A stretch of DNA of 64,000 nucleotides from Paradesertivirga superstes (GCF_037622515.1 NZ_JBBJCN010000002.1:620001-684000), one strand, 5' to 3'. Counted from the first letter of the stretch, positions 29,030 through 38,517 are shown. A program made the numbers and translations. Notes: a model not told the origin generated them from the sequence alone.

Positions 29030-31200
29030 ACTGGATGGACATCATTCTGGATGTATTGGTAGGAATGCTGCTATTATATTCAATAACATTATTGCTTGCC
29101 TATATCTGTATTGGACTCTATTCAATTGTTGCTGTACGAGAGTATATCAATAAAAACAGTTTTTCCGATTACCGTATTCTGGCTGTCTCTCCAGAAGCTC
29201 CCTCAATGAGCATTCTTGCACCCGCATATAATGAAGGTACAACCGTTGTAGAAAATGCCCGTTCACTGCTCTCCATACATTATAACAATCTTGAAGTAAT
29301 TATTATAAATGACGGAAGTAAGGATAATTGCCTGCAAAAGCTGATAGATAATTTCGATTTGCAGAAAGTAGATTTCTTTTATAATGAACAGATTCCTACT
29401 AAAAAAGTACGTGGAGTTTATAAAAGTAAAAATAAGGTTTACCATAAACTGGTTGTAGTCGATAAAGAGAATGGCGGCAAAGCCGATGCACTGAATGTTG
29501 GAATTAACATATCCTCAAATGATTACATTGTATGTATTGATGTAGACTGCATACTTGAACAGGATGCACTTTTAAAACTGGCAAAACCTTTTTTAGAAAC
29601 TACAAAAAAACGGGTTATTGCTACGGGAGGCGTGGTAAGAATTGCGAATGGGTGTGAAATTGAGGATGGCCGGTTAATCAAGGTAAATTTGGCTAAGGGT
29701 TTTTTGCCTCGCATGCAAACCTTGGAATACATAAGGGCATTCTTACTCGGAAGAATGGCCTGGAGCCGCATAAACGGATTATTATTAATATCAGGAGCTT
29801 TCGGTGCTTTCGACAAAGAAATTGCTATAAATTGTGGTGGGTACAACCATAAAACAGTGGGCGAAGATATGGAGTTGGTGGTTAGAATGCGCCGGTATAT
29901 GGAGGAGCAAAAAGTACCGTACCGTGTAACTTTCATTCCAGATCCCCTGTGCTGGACTGAAGCCCCTTCATCCTTTAAAATTCTGGGAAGACAACGAAAT
30001 CGCTGGACCCGGGGAACCATTGAGACTCTCCTTTTTCACAAAAAAATGTTCTTTAATCCGAATTATGGTTTAATTGGAATGTTAAGCTATCCGTATTGGT
30101 TCTTTTTTGAATTTCTTGCTCCTATTATCGAGTTCTTTGGATTTATTACATTTCTATTTCTTGCTTTATTTGGAGAAACAGACTGGAAAAACTTCTTTTA
30201 CCTGCTTAGTTTCATTTTAAGCTTTGGATTTTTGTACTCTGTTTTTGCCATCCTGATGGAAGTTATTACCTATAATCAGTATAAAAACCCGAAAGACATC
30301 TTTAAATTAATACTTACAGCATTGCTAGAGCCCTTTATATTTCACCCTTTTGTAGTATGGTCAGCAATCGAAGGCAATGTTGATTTTTTACAAAAGAAAA
30401 GTGCCTGGGGAGAGATGACAAGGCAGGGCTTTTCGGCTAAACAGCATGGAACCGAAACCACAGTTGCTGCAGCCGGGCCGGTAATTATTGCGGATAAAAA
30501 TATTGAGGATATTCGGCCTGCCGGCTTATTAGATAAATGGCTTGAAGCTACACAGACTTTTGCGGCATTATCCGTTAGCTGGCTAGTTATTGCACTTCTT
30601 TTTGCACTTTTTGAAGTAATCTATTTGGGTTTCCTGTATGAGTATCCTGAAGATATCTCAAAAATGATTCCGGCCGCTTTTCGAAACGCAGCTTTGTTTT
30701 GGTTAAAGTATAATATAGTGATATATGCTGTATATATATGTACATACCAAATTTCTAAAACAGTTGCCAGAGCCTTATTTTCTGGCACTATAATCTTTTT
30801 GGGAATAGTTCAAATTCTCTTAATAGAATTTTTTACTGAATCACTTCGTCCTTTAGGGGCCGACTTATACGGGTATAGTATTAAAGATATAGAACACATT
30901 ATTGGGACTTCAGGAAAGATCAACATAATAAAGATCGTCAATTTAATTTTTGCAGTAGTCGTTACTACCGGCATTATGATTGGGTTTCCTGAACGGATCA
31001 AACTGCACTCCTACCTTGCTGCATTATTACCCATTGCATCGCTGGCACTTATTCTTTTAGGCACGTCTTCATTTCGATTACCACCATTTAAATCTGAATT
31101 TGCAAATATTATCACCTTAAATAAATCCGATTTTTTTTTATCTGAAACTTTCCGCCACTTCTTTTCAGCCGATACGCAGAATGAAGACGTGGATAAATAG
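29026..31200 (+). CDS. processive GT2 glycosyltransferase (polysaccharide synthase-like)
   Basis: This 724-residue inner-membrane GT2 enzyme has an N-terminal helix, a catalytic domain (about 60-330) and about eight C-terminal helices. Motifs are INDGSKD (nucleotide binding), IDVDC (DxD), GEDMELVVRMRRYM (catalytic base region) and QRNRWTRG (the Q/RxxRW product site of processive synthases). The nearest types are PgaC/IcaA or hyaluronan/cellulose-like synthases, so the product is probably an exported beta-linked polysaccharide. No deacetylase or export partner is adjacent, and there is no PilZ domain. Confidence 0.85.
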   Translation: MNWMDIILDVLVGMLLLYSITLLLAYICIGLYSIVAVREYINKNSFSDYRILAVSPEAPSMSILAPAYNEGTTVVENARSLLSIHYNNLEVIIINDGSKDNCLQKLIDNFDLQKVDFFYNEQIPTKKVRGVYKSKNKVYHKLVVVDKENGGKADALNVGINISSNDYIVCIDVDCILEQDALLKLAKPFLETTKKRVIATGGVVRIANGCEIEDGRLIKVNLAKGFLPRMQTLEYIRAFLLGRMAWSRINGLLLISGAFGAFDKEIAINCGGYNHKTVGEDMELVVRMRRYMEEQKVPYRVTFIPDPLCWTEAPSSFKILGRQRNRWTRGTIETLLFHKKMFFNPNYGLIGMLSYPYWFFFEFLAPIIEFFGFITFLFLALFGETDWKNFFYLLSFILSFGFLYSVFAILMEVITYNQYKNPKDIFKLILTALLEPFIFHPFVVWSAIEGNVDFLQKKSAWGEMTRQGFSAKQHGTETTVAAAGPVIIADKNIEDIRPAGLLDKWLEATQTFAALSVSWLVIALLFALFEVIYLGFLYEYPEDISKMIPAAFRNAALFWLKYNIVIYAVYICTYQISKTVARALFSGTIIFLGIVQILLIEFFTESLRPLGADLYGYSIKDIEHIIGTSGKINIIKIVNLIFAVVVTTGIMIGFPERIKLHSYLAALLPIASLALILLGTSSFRLPPFKSEFANIITLNKSDFFLSETFRHFFSADTQNEDVDK

Positions 31201-31354
31201 TGAGCCTTAGAAACCTTCACAAGTATCCATTTATACAAACAAATCAGTAAAAACAGCATCTTAAAAAATGAAACATTCTTGATGTTATCATCAAATGTTG
31301 AGAGGATATCCTTACTGAGGCGACATTAATTCTCAGATATACGATTCGCTAATA

Positions 31355-31388
31355 ACAAAAAAAGCACCCGCTGTTTGCGAATGCTTTA
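31355..31388 (-). terminator. terminator of the DEAD-box helicase gene
   Basis: On the minus strand AAAGCA and TGCTTT close a stem (with inner CGC/GCG pairing), followed by a run of T. It lies 23 bases after the helicase stop. Confidence 0.75.
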
Positions 31389-31410
31389 ATTAATAAGGAA
31401 CAAAATCTAT

Positions 31411-32655
31411 CTAGTAAGAATTTACTCTTCTTCTTTGTTTTGATGATGGCTTAGCAGATGAAGGTCTTCCCTGAGGCTTTTTACCCTGACCTGCAGCTGT
31501 ACCAGAAAACGTTCTTAGTGGTAAATGATATGGATGATCTTCCACCAATGGTATCGCCTGGGCAGTGAGCTTCTCAATATCCTTTAAGAAGGGTTGCTCT
31601 TCGAATTCACAAAAAGACCATGCGGTTCCACTTGATCCTGCTCTTCCGGTACGGCCAATTCTGTGCACATACGTTTCCGGCTGATTGGGTAATTCAAAGT
31701 TTATGACATATTTAAGATCATCTACATCAATACCGCGCGCTGCGATATCAGTAGCCACTAGAATTCTTAATTGACCGGCCTTAAATCCGCTTAATGCCTT
31801 TTGTCTTGCATTCTGAGATTTATTTCCGTGGATTGCCTCTGCTGAAATATTAGCGCGGTTAAGCGATTTAACCAGTTTATCAGCACCATGCTTGGTTCTC
31901 GTAAATACTAAAACACTCGACATTGTCGCATCTTTTAAAAGATGAACCAATAAGGCCGATTTATCTTTCTTATCTAAGGTAAAAATACCTTGTGTTATTT
32001 TTTCAACCGTTGAGGAAACCGGGGTCACTTCTACTTTTATCGGGTTGTTTAAAATACTGTGCGCCAGCTTAGCAATTTCTGGGGGCATAGTTGCCGAAAA
32101 AAACAATGTTTGCCTTCTGTATGGAAGTTTCGCAATAATTTTCTTTACGTCATTAATAAAGCCCATATCGAGCATACGGTCTGCTTCATCAAGTACAAAA
32201 AGTTGAATATGCTGCAAATCAACTACTCTTTGTGTCATTAAGTCAAGTAAGCGACCCGGAGTAGCGACTAAAATATCCACACCATTTCTCAACTGATTAA
32301 TTTGATGATGAGCAGAAACTCCGCCAAAAATCACCGCATGTTTCAGCGTAGTATGTTTTCCGTAAGAGGTAAAACTTTCTCCTATCTGAATTGCGAGTTC
32401 ACGCGTTGGGCTTAGAATTAATGATTTCAGGCGCCGGGTACCAGACTGCTGATTAGATTTATCGGACAAAATCTGCAAAATTGGTAAAGCAAAAGCTGCC
32501 GTTTTTCCGGTTCCTGTCTGAGCACAACCTAATAAATCTTTTTTATTTAAAATTACAGGAATGGATTGCTCCTGAATCGGGGTAGGATGTGAATATCCTT
32601 CTGTCTTAAGGGCCTTTAACAAAGGCTCAATAAGATTTAATTTTTCAAATGACAA
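31411..32655 (-). CDS. rhlE: DEAD-box RNA helicase (RhlE-like)
   Basis: This 414-residue ATP-dependent RNA helicase remodels RNA or assists ribosome assembly. It starts at TTG 32655 (MSFEKLNLIEPLLKAL, the usual family start; an in-frame stop precedes it). Motifs in order: HPTPIQEQ (Q motif), AQTGTGKT, PTRELAIQ, DEADRMLD, FFSAT, and in domain 2 VFTRTK, GRTGRAG. The basic tail from about 380 to 414 (PQGRPSSAKPSSKQRRRV) suits RNA binding. Length and order are normal. Confidence 0.92.
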   Translation of the reverse strand: MSFEKLNLIEPLLKALKTEGYSHPTPIQEQSIPVILNKKDLLGCAQTGTGKTAAFALPILQILSDKSNQQSGTRRLKSLILSPTRELAIQIGESFTSYGKHTTLKHAVIFGGVSAHHQINQLRNGVDILVATPGRLLDLMTQRVVDLQHIQLFVLDEADRMLDMGFINDVKKIIAKLPYRRQTLFFSATMPPEIAKLAHSILNNPIKVEVTPVSSTVEKITQGIFTLDKKDKSALLVHLLKDATMSSVLVFTRTKHGADKLVKSLNRANISAEAIHGNKSQNARQKALSGFKAGQLRILVATDIAARGIDVDDLKYVINFELPNQPETYVHRIGRTGRAGSSGTAWSFCEFEEQPFLKDIEKLTAQAIPLVEDHPYHLPLRTFSGTAAGQGKKPQGRPSSAKPSSKQRRRVNSY

Positions 32656-33091
32656 ATTATTATGTATTTAAGTTAATTGCTTAACTACCAAATGATATAA
32701 ATATACAAGGGGGAGTTAATTTGTATATCTCCTCATCCCTACGATGAGCTTTTAATAGATGAGTAAACAACTAATAGAGAATATCTGCAAAAATACGCTA
32801 AATTTTTCAAAACCAAGCATTTTGTTTTTCTCAGTCAAAACAAGAAAAAGCATTCACAAAAGCCTGTAATACTGTTACTTATGGATTATAATCTCTTTAA
32901 ATAAAGAATTTAAACAAATCATTCTCGCCTCATTTATAAAAATAAAAACTATTTACACGATAATTCTTTAGAATGTAATTTTTTTTTACGTCATTTGTTC
33001 TGTTGTCTCCACGACAACGTTTTCATAGGTAGATGTAGGGTCAGGCTTTATGCTTGACCCTTTTTTTATTCCTGCCTGTTGAGCCGATCTC
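32656..33091. other. 436-bp intergenic region between two minus-strand genes
   Basis: This AT-rich stretch lies between the helicase start and the DUF92 stop. No protein-coding gene is supported. It contains a plus-strand hairpin (GTTGTC with GACAAC, 33002-33018) and a plus-strand terminator at 33038-33067, which suggests an unannotated small RNA. The helicase promoter must lie near its left end. Confidence 0.45.
33038..33067 (+). terminator. orphan plus-strand rho-independent terminator
   Basis: GGGTCAGGC, loop TTTAT, GCTTGACCC (9 bp with one G-T pair) is followed by seven T. No plus-strand gene lies upstream, and the minus strand offers no T run after the stem, so it appears to end a small RNA transcribed on the plus strand. 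Confidence 0.7.
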
Positions 33092-33799
33092 TTAAAAATA
33101 TAATATCAGTATTACGGCTACCGACGCAGCAGTACTTATAAAATTCACGCTATTATTTTTCAAAAGACTACGTCTCTCTAAACTGGCACCTAAAATGGAA
33201 TCTGAAAAATTTCCAATTGTTCCGGCAAGTATTATCCAATAAAACTCTCTTTCCCATCCTATGAATAAAACATACAGGGCGGCGATAATAACCGAACCCG
33301 CTATTCCAATCAGCGTTCCTTCAATGCTCACTACTCCATTCAACCCTTTAGCGTCTCTTTTAAAAGTTAGTATATTATAATATTTCTTTCCATATAAATT
33401 GCCAAGCTCTGACGAAAGTGTATCTGATGTAGCTGAGGAAAATACCGCGGCAATCATTAGCAAACACAAACTCCTATTTTCAGGAAAAATTAAGGAAACA
33501 AGGCCGATAATACCAGCCAGACCCGCATTAGCAAAGACTTGTCCCGCCGATCGCCTTCCCTGATTTTCTTCATGGATAGACATTTCCTTCTTCTCTTGAA
33601 ATTTAAATGATGTTGCGGCGCTACCAAGTACAAAGAAGGCTGTCAGCAGAATCACTCCCACATATCCCGCGCCCGCATAAATACAGAATGTCAACATCCC
33701 GCCGGTTAAAGCTGCGTAAACAGTTAGTTTCCTGGTTTTAACACTGAGATACATTCCTGTTATTATAAAGGCACTTATTATGAAATGAAAAATAATCAC
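33092..33799 (-). CDS. DUF92-family membrane protein
   Basis: This 235-residue membrane protein has about six helices, starting at GTG 33799. The family signature is visible: VFANAGLAGIIGLVSL, FSSATSDTLSSELGNLYG, KRDAKGLNGVVSIEGTLIG and the end GTIGNFSDSILGASLERR. DUF92 relatives include plant phytyl/farnesyl-phosphate kinases (VTE5/VTE6 type), so a lipid or prenol role is possible but not shown. Confidence 0.85.
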   Translation of the reverse strand: MIIFHFIISAFIITGMYLSVKTRKLTVYAALTGGMLTFCIYAGAGYVGVILLTAFFVLGSAATSFKFQEKKEMSIHEENQGRRSAGQVFANAGLAGIIGLVSLIFPENRSLCLLMIAAVFSSATSDTLSSELGNLYGKKYYNILTFKRDAKGLNGVVSIEGTLIGIAGSVIIAALYVLFIGWEREFYWIILAGTIGNFSDSILGASLERRSLLKNNSVNFISTAASVAVILILYF

Positions 33800-34301
33800 G
33801 TAGCAGAATAAATCTAATTTAAATTTTCAGATGCCGCACATTAATCGCTTGATCAGGATTTTGCAGAATTTAATAATTTAAATTCTGTACAAAGTCATTA
33901 GTTAAGAACTGCGTGCATATTTTACAATAATAAAAAATGGAACCGGTATAGTATTAAGATCCGGGATATTATTCCTCCCCTTTGAATTTCAACCATTTAG
34001 CCTCAGCTATTTGAATTATACAGGCAAAATACTCTCCTAAAAACAAAAACTGAAAGTCATTTCTATTTATATGCGAGAAAAAGCATGAAAAATTTAAATT
34101 ACCTGCCTATTTACCAAAAAACACGACGCATTTATATGCATTTTCTAAAAACAAATCAATTTTCGACACACAAACACCACCTATCATCGCTTATTACTTT
34201 GTAATTTTTCTATTTTTTGTATAAATATTTGAAAAGATCAGTTTTTACACACAGTAAAATCATATAAATATTGATATTTTAATAAAAATGATTCAAAAAC
34301 T

Positions 34302-34315
34302 ATGATTTATATCAT
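34302..34315 (+). promoter_or_regulatory. FNR-like operator upstream of nirB
   Basis: ATGATTTATATCAT is a near-perfect palindrome with 5-bp arms and a 4-bp spacer, the geometry of Crp/Fnr-family sites. Its centre is about 30 bases before the centre of the -7 element, so near -38 to -41, where activators of this family normally bind. Confidence 0.55.
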
Positions 34316-34334
34316 ATTATAAGGAGTAATTGTT

Positions 34335-34342
34335 TAAATTTG
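34335..34342 (+). promoter_or_regulatory. -7 element of the nirB promoter
   Basis: TAAATTTG matches TAnnTTTG. Transcription would start near 34346-34349, giving a leader of about 75 bases before the nirB ATG. Confidence 0.55.
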
Positions 34343-34421
34343 TTAGAAATCGACAGGTTATTTATTTAAAACAGACCCGTCGCCCATTAAAAAACAGTAA
34401 TTGACACTAAAATTTTAAGTT

Positions 34422-36923
34422 ATGCTGCAGGAAAAACCGATTATAGTAGTAGTAGGAAACGGAATGGTTAGTTATAAGTTCTGCGAAAAACTTATAGCCA
34501 AAACAGATGATTATAAATTAATTGTGTTTGGTGAAGAACCCAGACCTGCTTACGATCGTGTTCATCTAAGTGAATATTTTAACGGAAAGTCAGCGGAAGA
34601 CCTTTCAATGTCTCCGGCCAACTGGTACGAGCAAAATAACATTCACCTACACCTCAATGATCCTGTACAAGAAATAAACCGGTCAAATAAGACCATACAT
34701 TCACTTAAAGGCACCATTCAACGGTACGATTACCTGGTTCTTGCCACTGGTTCCTCTGCTTTCGTGCCTGATATCCCAGGAATAGAAAAAGAAGGAGTTT
34801 TTGTTTACCGCACAATTGAAGATCTGGAACTGATCAGCAGTTATGCTTCCAAAGCAAAGAATGGCGCAGTAATGGGTGGCGGCTTGCTCGGATTGGAAGC
34901 CGCTAAAGCTTTATTAGATTTAGGAATACAGGAAACACATGTAATTGAGTTTGCTCCAAGGTTAATGCCAAGACAAATTGATCTTGCAGGCAGCAGCATG
35001 CTGCAAATGAAACTTAAAGAACTTGGTTTACAAATACATTTAAATAAAAGCACTGCGAGAGTCGCTGGTGAGGGAAAAATTGAAGCATTAGAATTTACAG
35101 ATGAGTCAACCTTAGCTGTAGACATGCTTGTAATATCAGCGGGAATAAGACCAAGAGATGAACTGGCTAAACTTTCGGGACTCGAGGTTGGCACCAGAGG
35201 AGGTATCATTGTAAATGATTACATGCAAACAAACGATGAAAACATTTTCGCTATAGGGGAATGCGCGTTACATAGCGGAATGATTTATGGTTTGGTAGCG
35301 CCGGGTTACGAAATGGCTGATGTTGTAGTTGCGAAGCTTTTAAAATCAGATAAAAGCTTCACGGGATTTGACATGAGCACCAAACTAAAGCTCATTGGAA
35401 TTGATGTAGCAAGCTTTGGCGATCCATTTATCGATGATCCTGATTCTAAAGTTATTTTCTATGAAGACACCAATAAAGGAGTATATAAAAGAATTAACAT
35501 TAGCAATGACGGATCTACACTGCTTGGGGGTATTCTAATTGGAGATGCCGACGACTACAATATCCTGTTACAAAATGTAAAAAATAAAATCACACTTCCA
35601 GCTAATCCTGAAGATTTGATTCTGGGATTGAGAAATGGTGCATCAAGCGATGGGTCGGGCATAATGAGTTTACCAGATGATGCAATGATCTGTTCTTGCG
35701 AATCGGTAAGCAAAGGTGCCATTTGTGACGCTGTTAAACTTGATAACATTACCACTTTAGACGGAATAAAAAAATGCACTAAAGCCGGAACCTGCTGCGG
35801 CGGCTGCGTTCCTTTGGTTAAGGATTTAATATCCGGAACCATGAAGGAAAGTGGAATATACATCAAAAACGTAATCTGCGAGCATTTCGATTACTCACGT
35901 CAGGAGCTGATTGATCTCATGAAAATGAACAATGTCCGCTCTTACGATGAAGCACTTGATCATTATGGAAAAGGAGATGGATGTGAAACGTGTAAACCGG
36001 CAGTAGCGAGTATCCTTTCCGGACTGTGGAATGATTTAATTGTCAGACAAGCCCCAATTCAGGATAGCAATGACCGCTATCTCGCCAATATTCAAAAAGG
36101 TGGAACCTACTCCGTTGTTCCCAGAATTCCCGGAGGAGAAATTACACCAGATAAACTGATTGTAATTGGTCAGGTTGCTAAAAAATATAATTTATACACC
36201 AAAATAACAGGCGGCCAACGTATTGATTTGTTTGGCGCTCACATGAACGACTTACCAGCTATCTGGGAAGAATTGATTGAGGCAGGCTTCGAAAGCGGAC
36301 ATGCATATGGCAAAGCCCTGAGAACAGTAAAAAGCTGTGTCGGAAGCACCTGGTGCCGTTTCGGATTACACGACAGCGTATCCTTTGCAATAGAAATTGA
36401 AGAGAGATATAAAGGCATCAGAGCGCCGCATAAACTCAAAGGAGGTGTCAGCGGATGTATCCGCGAATGCGCTGAGGCTCAGTCAAAAGATTTTGGAGTT
36501 ATAGCTACAGATAAAGGATGGAACCTTTATGTATGCGGGAACGGGGGATCTAAACCGCAGCATGCTTTACTGCTTGCAAGCGATATAGACAAAGAAACAC
36601 TCGTTAAATATCTCGACAGATTCTTAATGTTCTACATCAAAACAGCTGATCCGCTTACAAGAACCGCCACATGGCTTAATAAAATGGATGGCGGTCTAAG
36701 CTATCTTAAGAATGTAATCCTGAATGACAGCCTTGGTATTTGCGATCAGCTGGAAGAAGAAATGCAGGGATTGGTTGACAGCTTCCATTGCGAATGGAAA
36801 GAAGTTGTGCAAAATGAAGAATTACGCAAGCGCTTTGTACACTTTGTAAACGCTCCTGAGGAGAAAGACCCGTCTGTAAACTTTGACATGATGCGCGAAC
36901 AAACGAAAGCAAAAGAGTGGTAA
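34422..36923 (+). CDS. nirB: nitrite reductase (NADH) large subunit
   Basis: This 833-residue cytoplasmic assimilatory nitrite reductase subunit reduces nitrite to ammonium with NAD(P)H. Order: FAD/NAD oxidoreductase (about 1-400, VVVGNGMVSYKFCEKL, GGGLLGLEAAKAL), a BFD-like [2Fe-2S] domain (CSC at 424-426, CC at 458-459, Cys462), a further CETC pair, and the siroheme/[4Fe-4S] nitrite reductase domain (about 540-800) with Cys639, Cys645, Cys679 and Cys683 in CVGSTWC and GCIREC. All key ligands are present. nirD follows by 77 bp across a hairpin. It likely needs siroheme made elsewhere in the genome. Confidence 0.95.
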   Translation: MLQEKPIIVVVGNGMVSYKFCEKLIAKTDDYKLIVFGEEPRPAYDRVHLSEYFNGKSAEDLSMSPANWYEQNNIHLHLNDPVQEINRSNKTIHSLKGTIQRYDYLVLATGSSAFVPDIPGIEKEGVFVYRTIEDLELISSYASKAKNGAVMGGGLLGLEAAKALLDLGIQETHVIEFAPRLMPRQIDLAGSSMLQMKLKELGLQIHLNKSTARVAGEGKIEALEFTDESTLAVDMLVISAGIRPRDELAKLSGLEVGTRGGIIVNDYMQTNDENIFAIGECALHSGMIYGLVAPGYEMADVVVAKLLKSDKSFTGFDMSTKLKLIGIDVASFGDPFIDDPDSKVIFYEDTNKGVYKRINISNDGSTLLGGILIGDADDYNILLQNVKNKITLPANPEDLILGLRNGASSDGSGIMSLPDDAMICSCESVSKGAICDAVKLDNITTLDGIKKCTKAGTCCGGCVPLVKDLISGTMKESGIYIKNVICEHFDYSRQELIDLMKMNNVRSYDEALDHYGKGDGCETCKPAVASILSGLWNDLIVRQAPIQDSNDRYLANIQKGGTYSVVPRIPGGEITPDKLIVIGQVAKKYNLYTKITGGQRIDLFGAHMNDLPAIWEELIEAGFESGHAYGKALRTVKSCVGSTWCRFGLHDSVSFAIEIEERYKGIRAPHKLKGGVSGCIRECAEAQSKDFGVIATDKGWNLYVCGNGGSKPQHALLLASDIDKETLVKYLDRFLMFYIKTADPLTRTATWLNKMDGGLSYLKNVILNDSLGICDQLEEEMQGLVDSFHCEWKEVVQNEELRKRFVHFVNAPEEKDPSVNFDMMREQTKAKEW

Positions 36924-36940
36924 GCTCAATTACGCTAAAC

Positions 36941-36966
36941 CTGGCTCAGTTTTAAATAACTGGGCC
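36941..36966 (+). other. intercistronic hairpin between nirB and nirD
   Basis: TGGCTCAGTT and AACTGGGCCA pair over 10 bp (one G-T) around TTAAAT. No T run follows, so it is more likely an RNA-stabilising or processing element than a terminator. Confidence 0.6.
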
Positions 36967-37000
36967 AATTAACATTGATTAATTAGTAAATAAGAGAATA

Positions 37001-37363
37001 ATGGAAGTCACAACAGATACCCTAAAATGGATTTTAGCCTGCACCACTGCAGATGTACCCGAAAACGGTGGTGCCTGTGTAAAACATGGCGACGAGCAAA
37101 TAGCTGTTTTTAATTTCACACGTCGTAACGAATGGTACGCAACTCAAAACATGTGCCCTCACAAACAACAAATGGCTATTGCAAGAGGAATGATAGGAAG
37201 TACAGGAGAAGAATGCGAACCTAAAGTAGCATGCCCTTTTCATAAAAAATCATTCTCGTTAATCACTGGCGAATGCTTAAGTGGTGAGGACTATGAAATA
37301 AAAACATATCCGGTAAGAGTTATCGATGATAAGGTCTACATCGGAATAAAAGAAACAGTTTAG
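37001..37363 (+). CDS. nirD: nitrite reductase small subunit (Rieske type)
   Basis: This 120-residue partner of NirB has a Rieske [2Fe-2S] fold. The ligand motifs Cys52-x-His54 (MCPHKQQ) and Cys78-x2-His81 (ACPFHKK) are both present. The E. coli NirD lacks these ligands, so this version probably carries a real cluster and may pass electrons within the complex. The gene ends 29 bp before a strong terminator, closing the nirBD transcript. Confidence 0.92.
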   Translation: MEVTTDTLKWILACTTADVPENGGACVKHGDEQIAVFNFTRRNEWYATQNMCPHKQQMAIARGMIGSTGEECEPKVACPFHKKSFSLITGECLSGEDYEIKTYPVRVIDDKVYIGIKETV

Positions 37364-37392
37364 TAATAGGCTGTTGTTGTTAAATAAAAGGT

Positions 37393-37418
37393 CCCCGGTA
37401 GAAATACCGGGGTTTTTT
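37393..37418 (+). terminator. terminator of nirBD
   Basis: CCCCGGTA, loop GAAA, TACCGGGG, then six T: a classic rho-independent terminator with a tetraloop. Confidence 0.92.
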
Positions 37419-37525
37419 GTATCCCGTTCAGGTATATAACCTTCAAGAGATTTATTTCTGATAAGTCAAGCCTGCTAAAAACCTTTATATTCGCGAATTA
37501 GCCTTTATGGGCAAATTAAAAAACC

Positions 37526-38476
37526 ATGCGTGATATCACCAGCAAACAAATAACACTACGTACTGCCAGAGCAGTGGCTATACTATTTTGCTCGCCAGAT
37601 ACTATTGAGTTGATTAAAAATGATCAGCTACCAAAAGGAAATTTATTTGACGTTGCCCGCGCAGCGGGTTTTATAGGTGCTAAACTTACTCCACAGCTTC
37701 TTCCTCATTGCCATCCTGTTACTATAGACGGAATGGATATGAGTTTTGAATTTATTGACAATAAAAAGCATGCGGAACTTTTCGGCGAAAGTATTTTATC
37801 AAGAACTGGAATTGTAATTCTGGGAAATGCGAAGTCAATCGGGCGAACCGGCATTGAAATGGAAATGCTTACAGCCGTTTCTGTGGCCGCCCTGGAAATC
37901 TATGACATGCTAAAACCGGTTGATACACAGCTGGAGATCGGCAATATTAAACTTTTAGAAAAAAAAGGCGGAAAAAGTGACAGAAAGAAGTTCTTTTCAA
38001 CTTCACCATCCTGCGCTGTTTTAGTTTGTTCTGACTCAACGGCACAGGGTAAACGGGAAGATAACAGCGGTAAAGTAATTTGCGAGATGCTGGAAAATGT
38101 AAACGCATCTGTAATTCACTACGCCATCGTTCCGGATGAAAAAACTCAAATTCAGGAGCAGATAAAGAAATGGGTTGCTGAAGACATTCATTTTATTTTT
38201 ACTACCGGAGGCACAGGATTGGGCCCGCGGGATAATACAGTTTCTGCTGTTAAAGACATTCTGGAACGGGATGCCGAAGGAATTATGGAAGCCATACGTT
38301 CATATGGTCAAATGCGCACTCCTCTGGCAATGATGAGCCGGGGCGTTGCAGGCTCCATTGCCCAAACATTAATAGTCACTTTGCCGGGAAGCAGCGATGG
38401 CGCAAGGGAATCAATGGAAGCTATTATACCAGCTGTTTTTCATGCACGCAAAATGATGAAGGGCGGCGGGCACTAG
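37526..38476 (+). CDS. moaCB: bifunctional MoaC-MoaB molybdenum cofactor protein
   Basis: This 316-residue fusion has an N-terminal MoaC domain (about 1-150; FDVARAAGFIGAKLTPQLLP, CHPV, GRTGIEMEMLTAVSVAALEI and the catalytic YDMLKP), which makes cyclic pyranopterin monophosphate with MoaA. The C-terminal MoaB/MogA domain (about 165-316; TTGGTGLGPRD, MMSRGVAG, TLPGSSDGARES) adenylates molybdopterin. No stop or frameshift separates the domains. moeA starts 41 bp downstream. The gene opens the second block of the island after the nirBD terminator. Confidence 0.93.
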   Translation: MRDITSKQITLRTARAVAILFCSPDTIELIKNDQLPKGNLFDVARAAGFIGAKLTPQLLPHCHPVTIDGMDMSFEFIDNKKHAELFGESILSRTGIVILGNAKSIGRTGIEMEMLTAVSVAALEIYDMLKPVDTQLEIGNIKLLEKKGGKSDRKKFFSTSPSCAVLVCSDSTAQGKREDNSGKVICEMLENVNASVIHYAIVPDEKTQIQEQIKKWVAEDIHFIFTTGGTGLGPRDNTVSAVKDILERDAEGIMEAIRSYGQMRTPLAMMSRGVAGSIAQTLIVTLPGSSDGARESMEAIIPAVFHARKMMKGGGH

Positions 38477-38517
38477 GAAACCCTGGTAAAGGCAATTAAC
38501 ATTCATCCCTATATACA

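Larger units (their letters stand above)
33800..34421. other. 622-bp regulatory region upstream of nirB
   Basis: This AT-rich region has no credible gene. Near nirB it holds an FNR-like palindrome (34302-34315) and a -7 element (34335-34342). The preceding 400 bp contain no terminator or other clear structure; the DUF92 promoter must lie at the left end. Confidence 0.5.
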
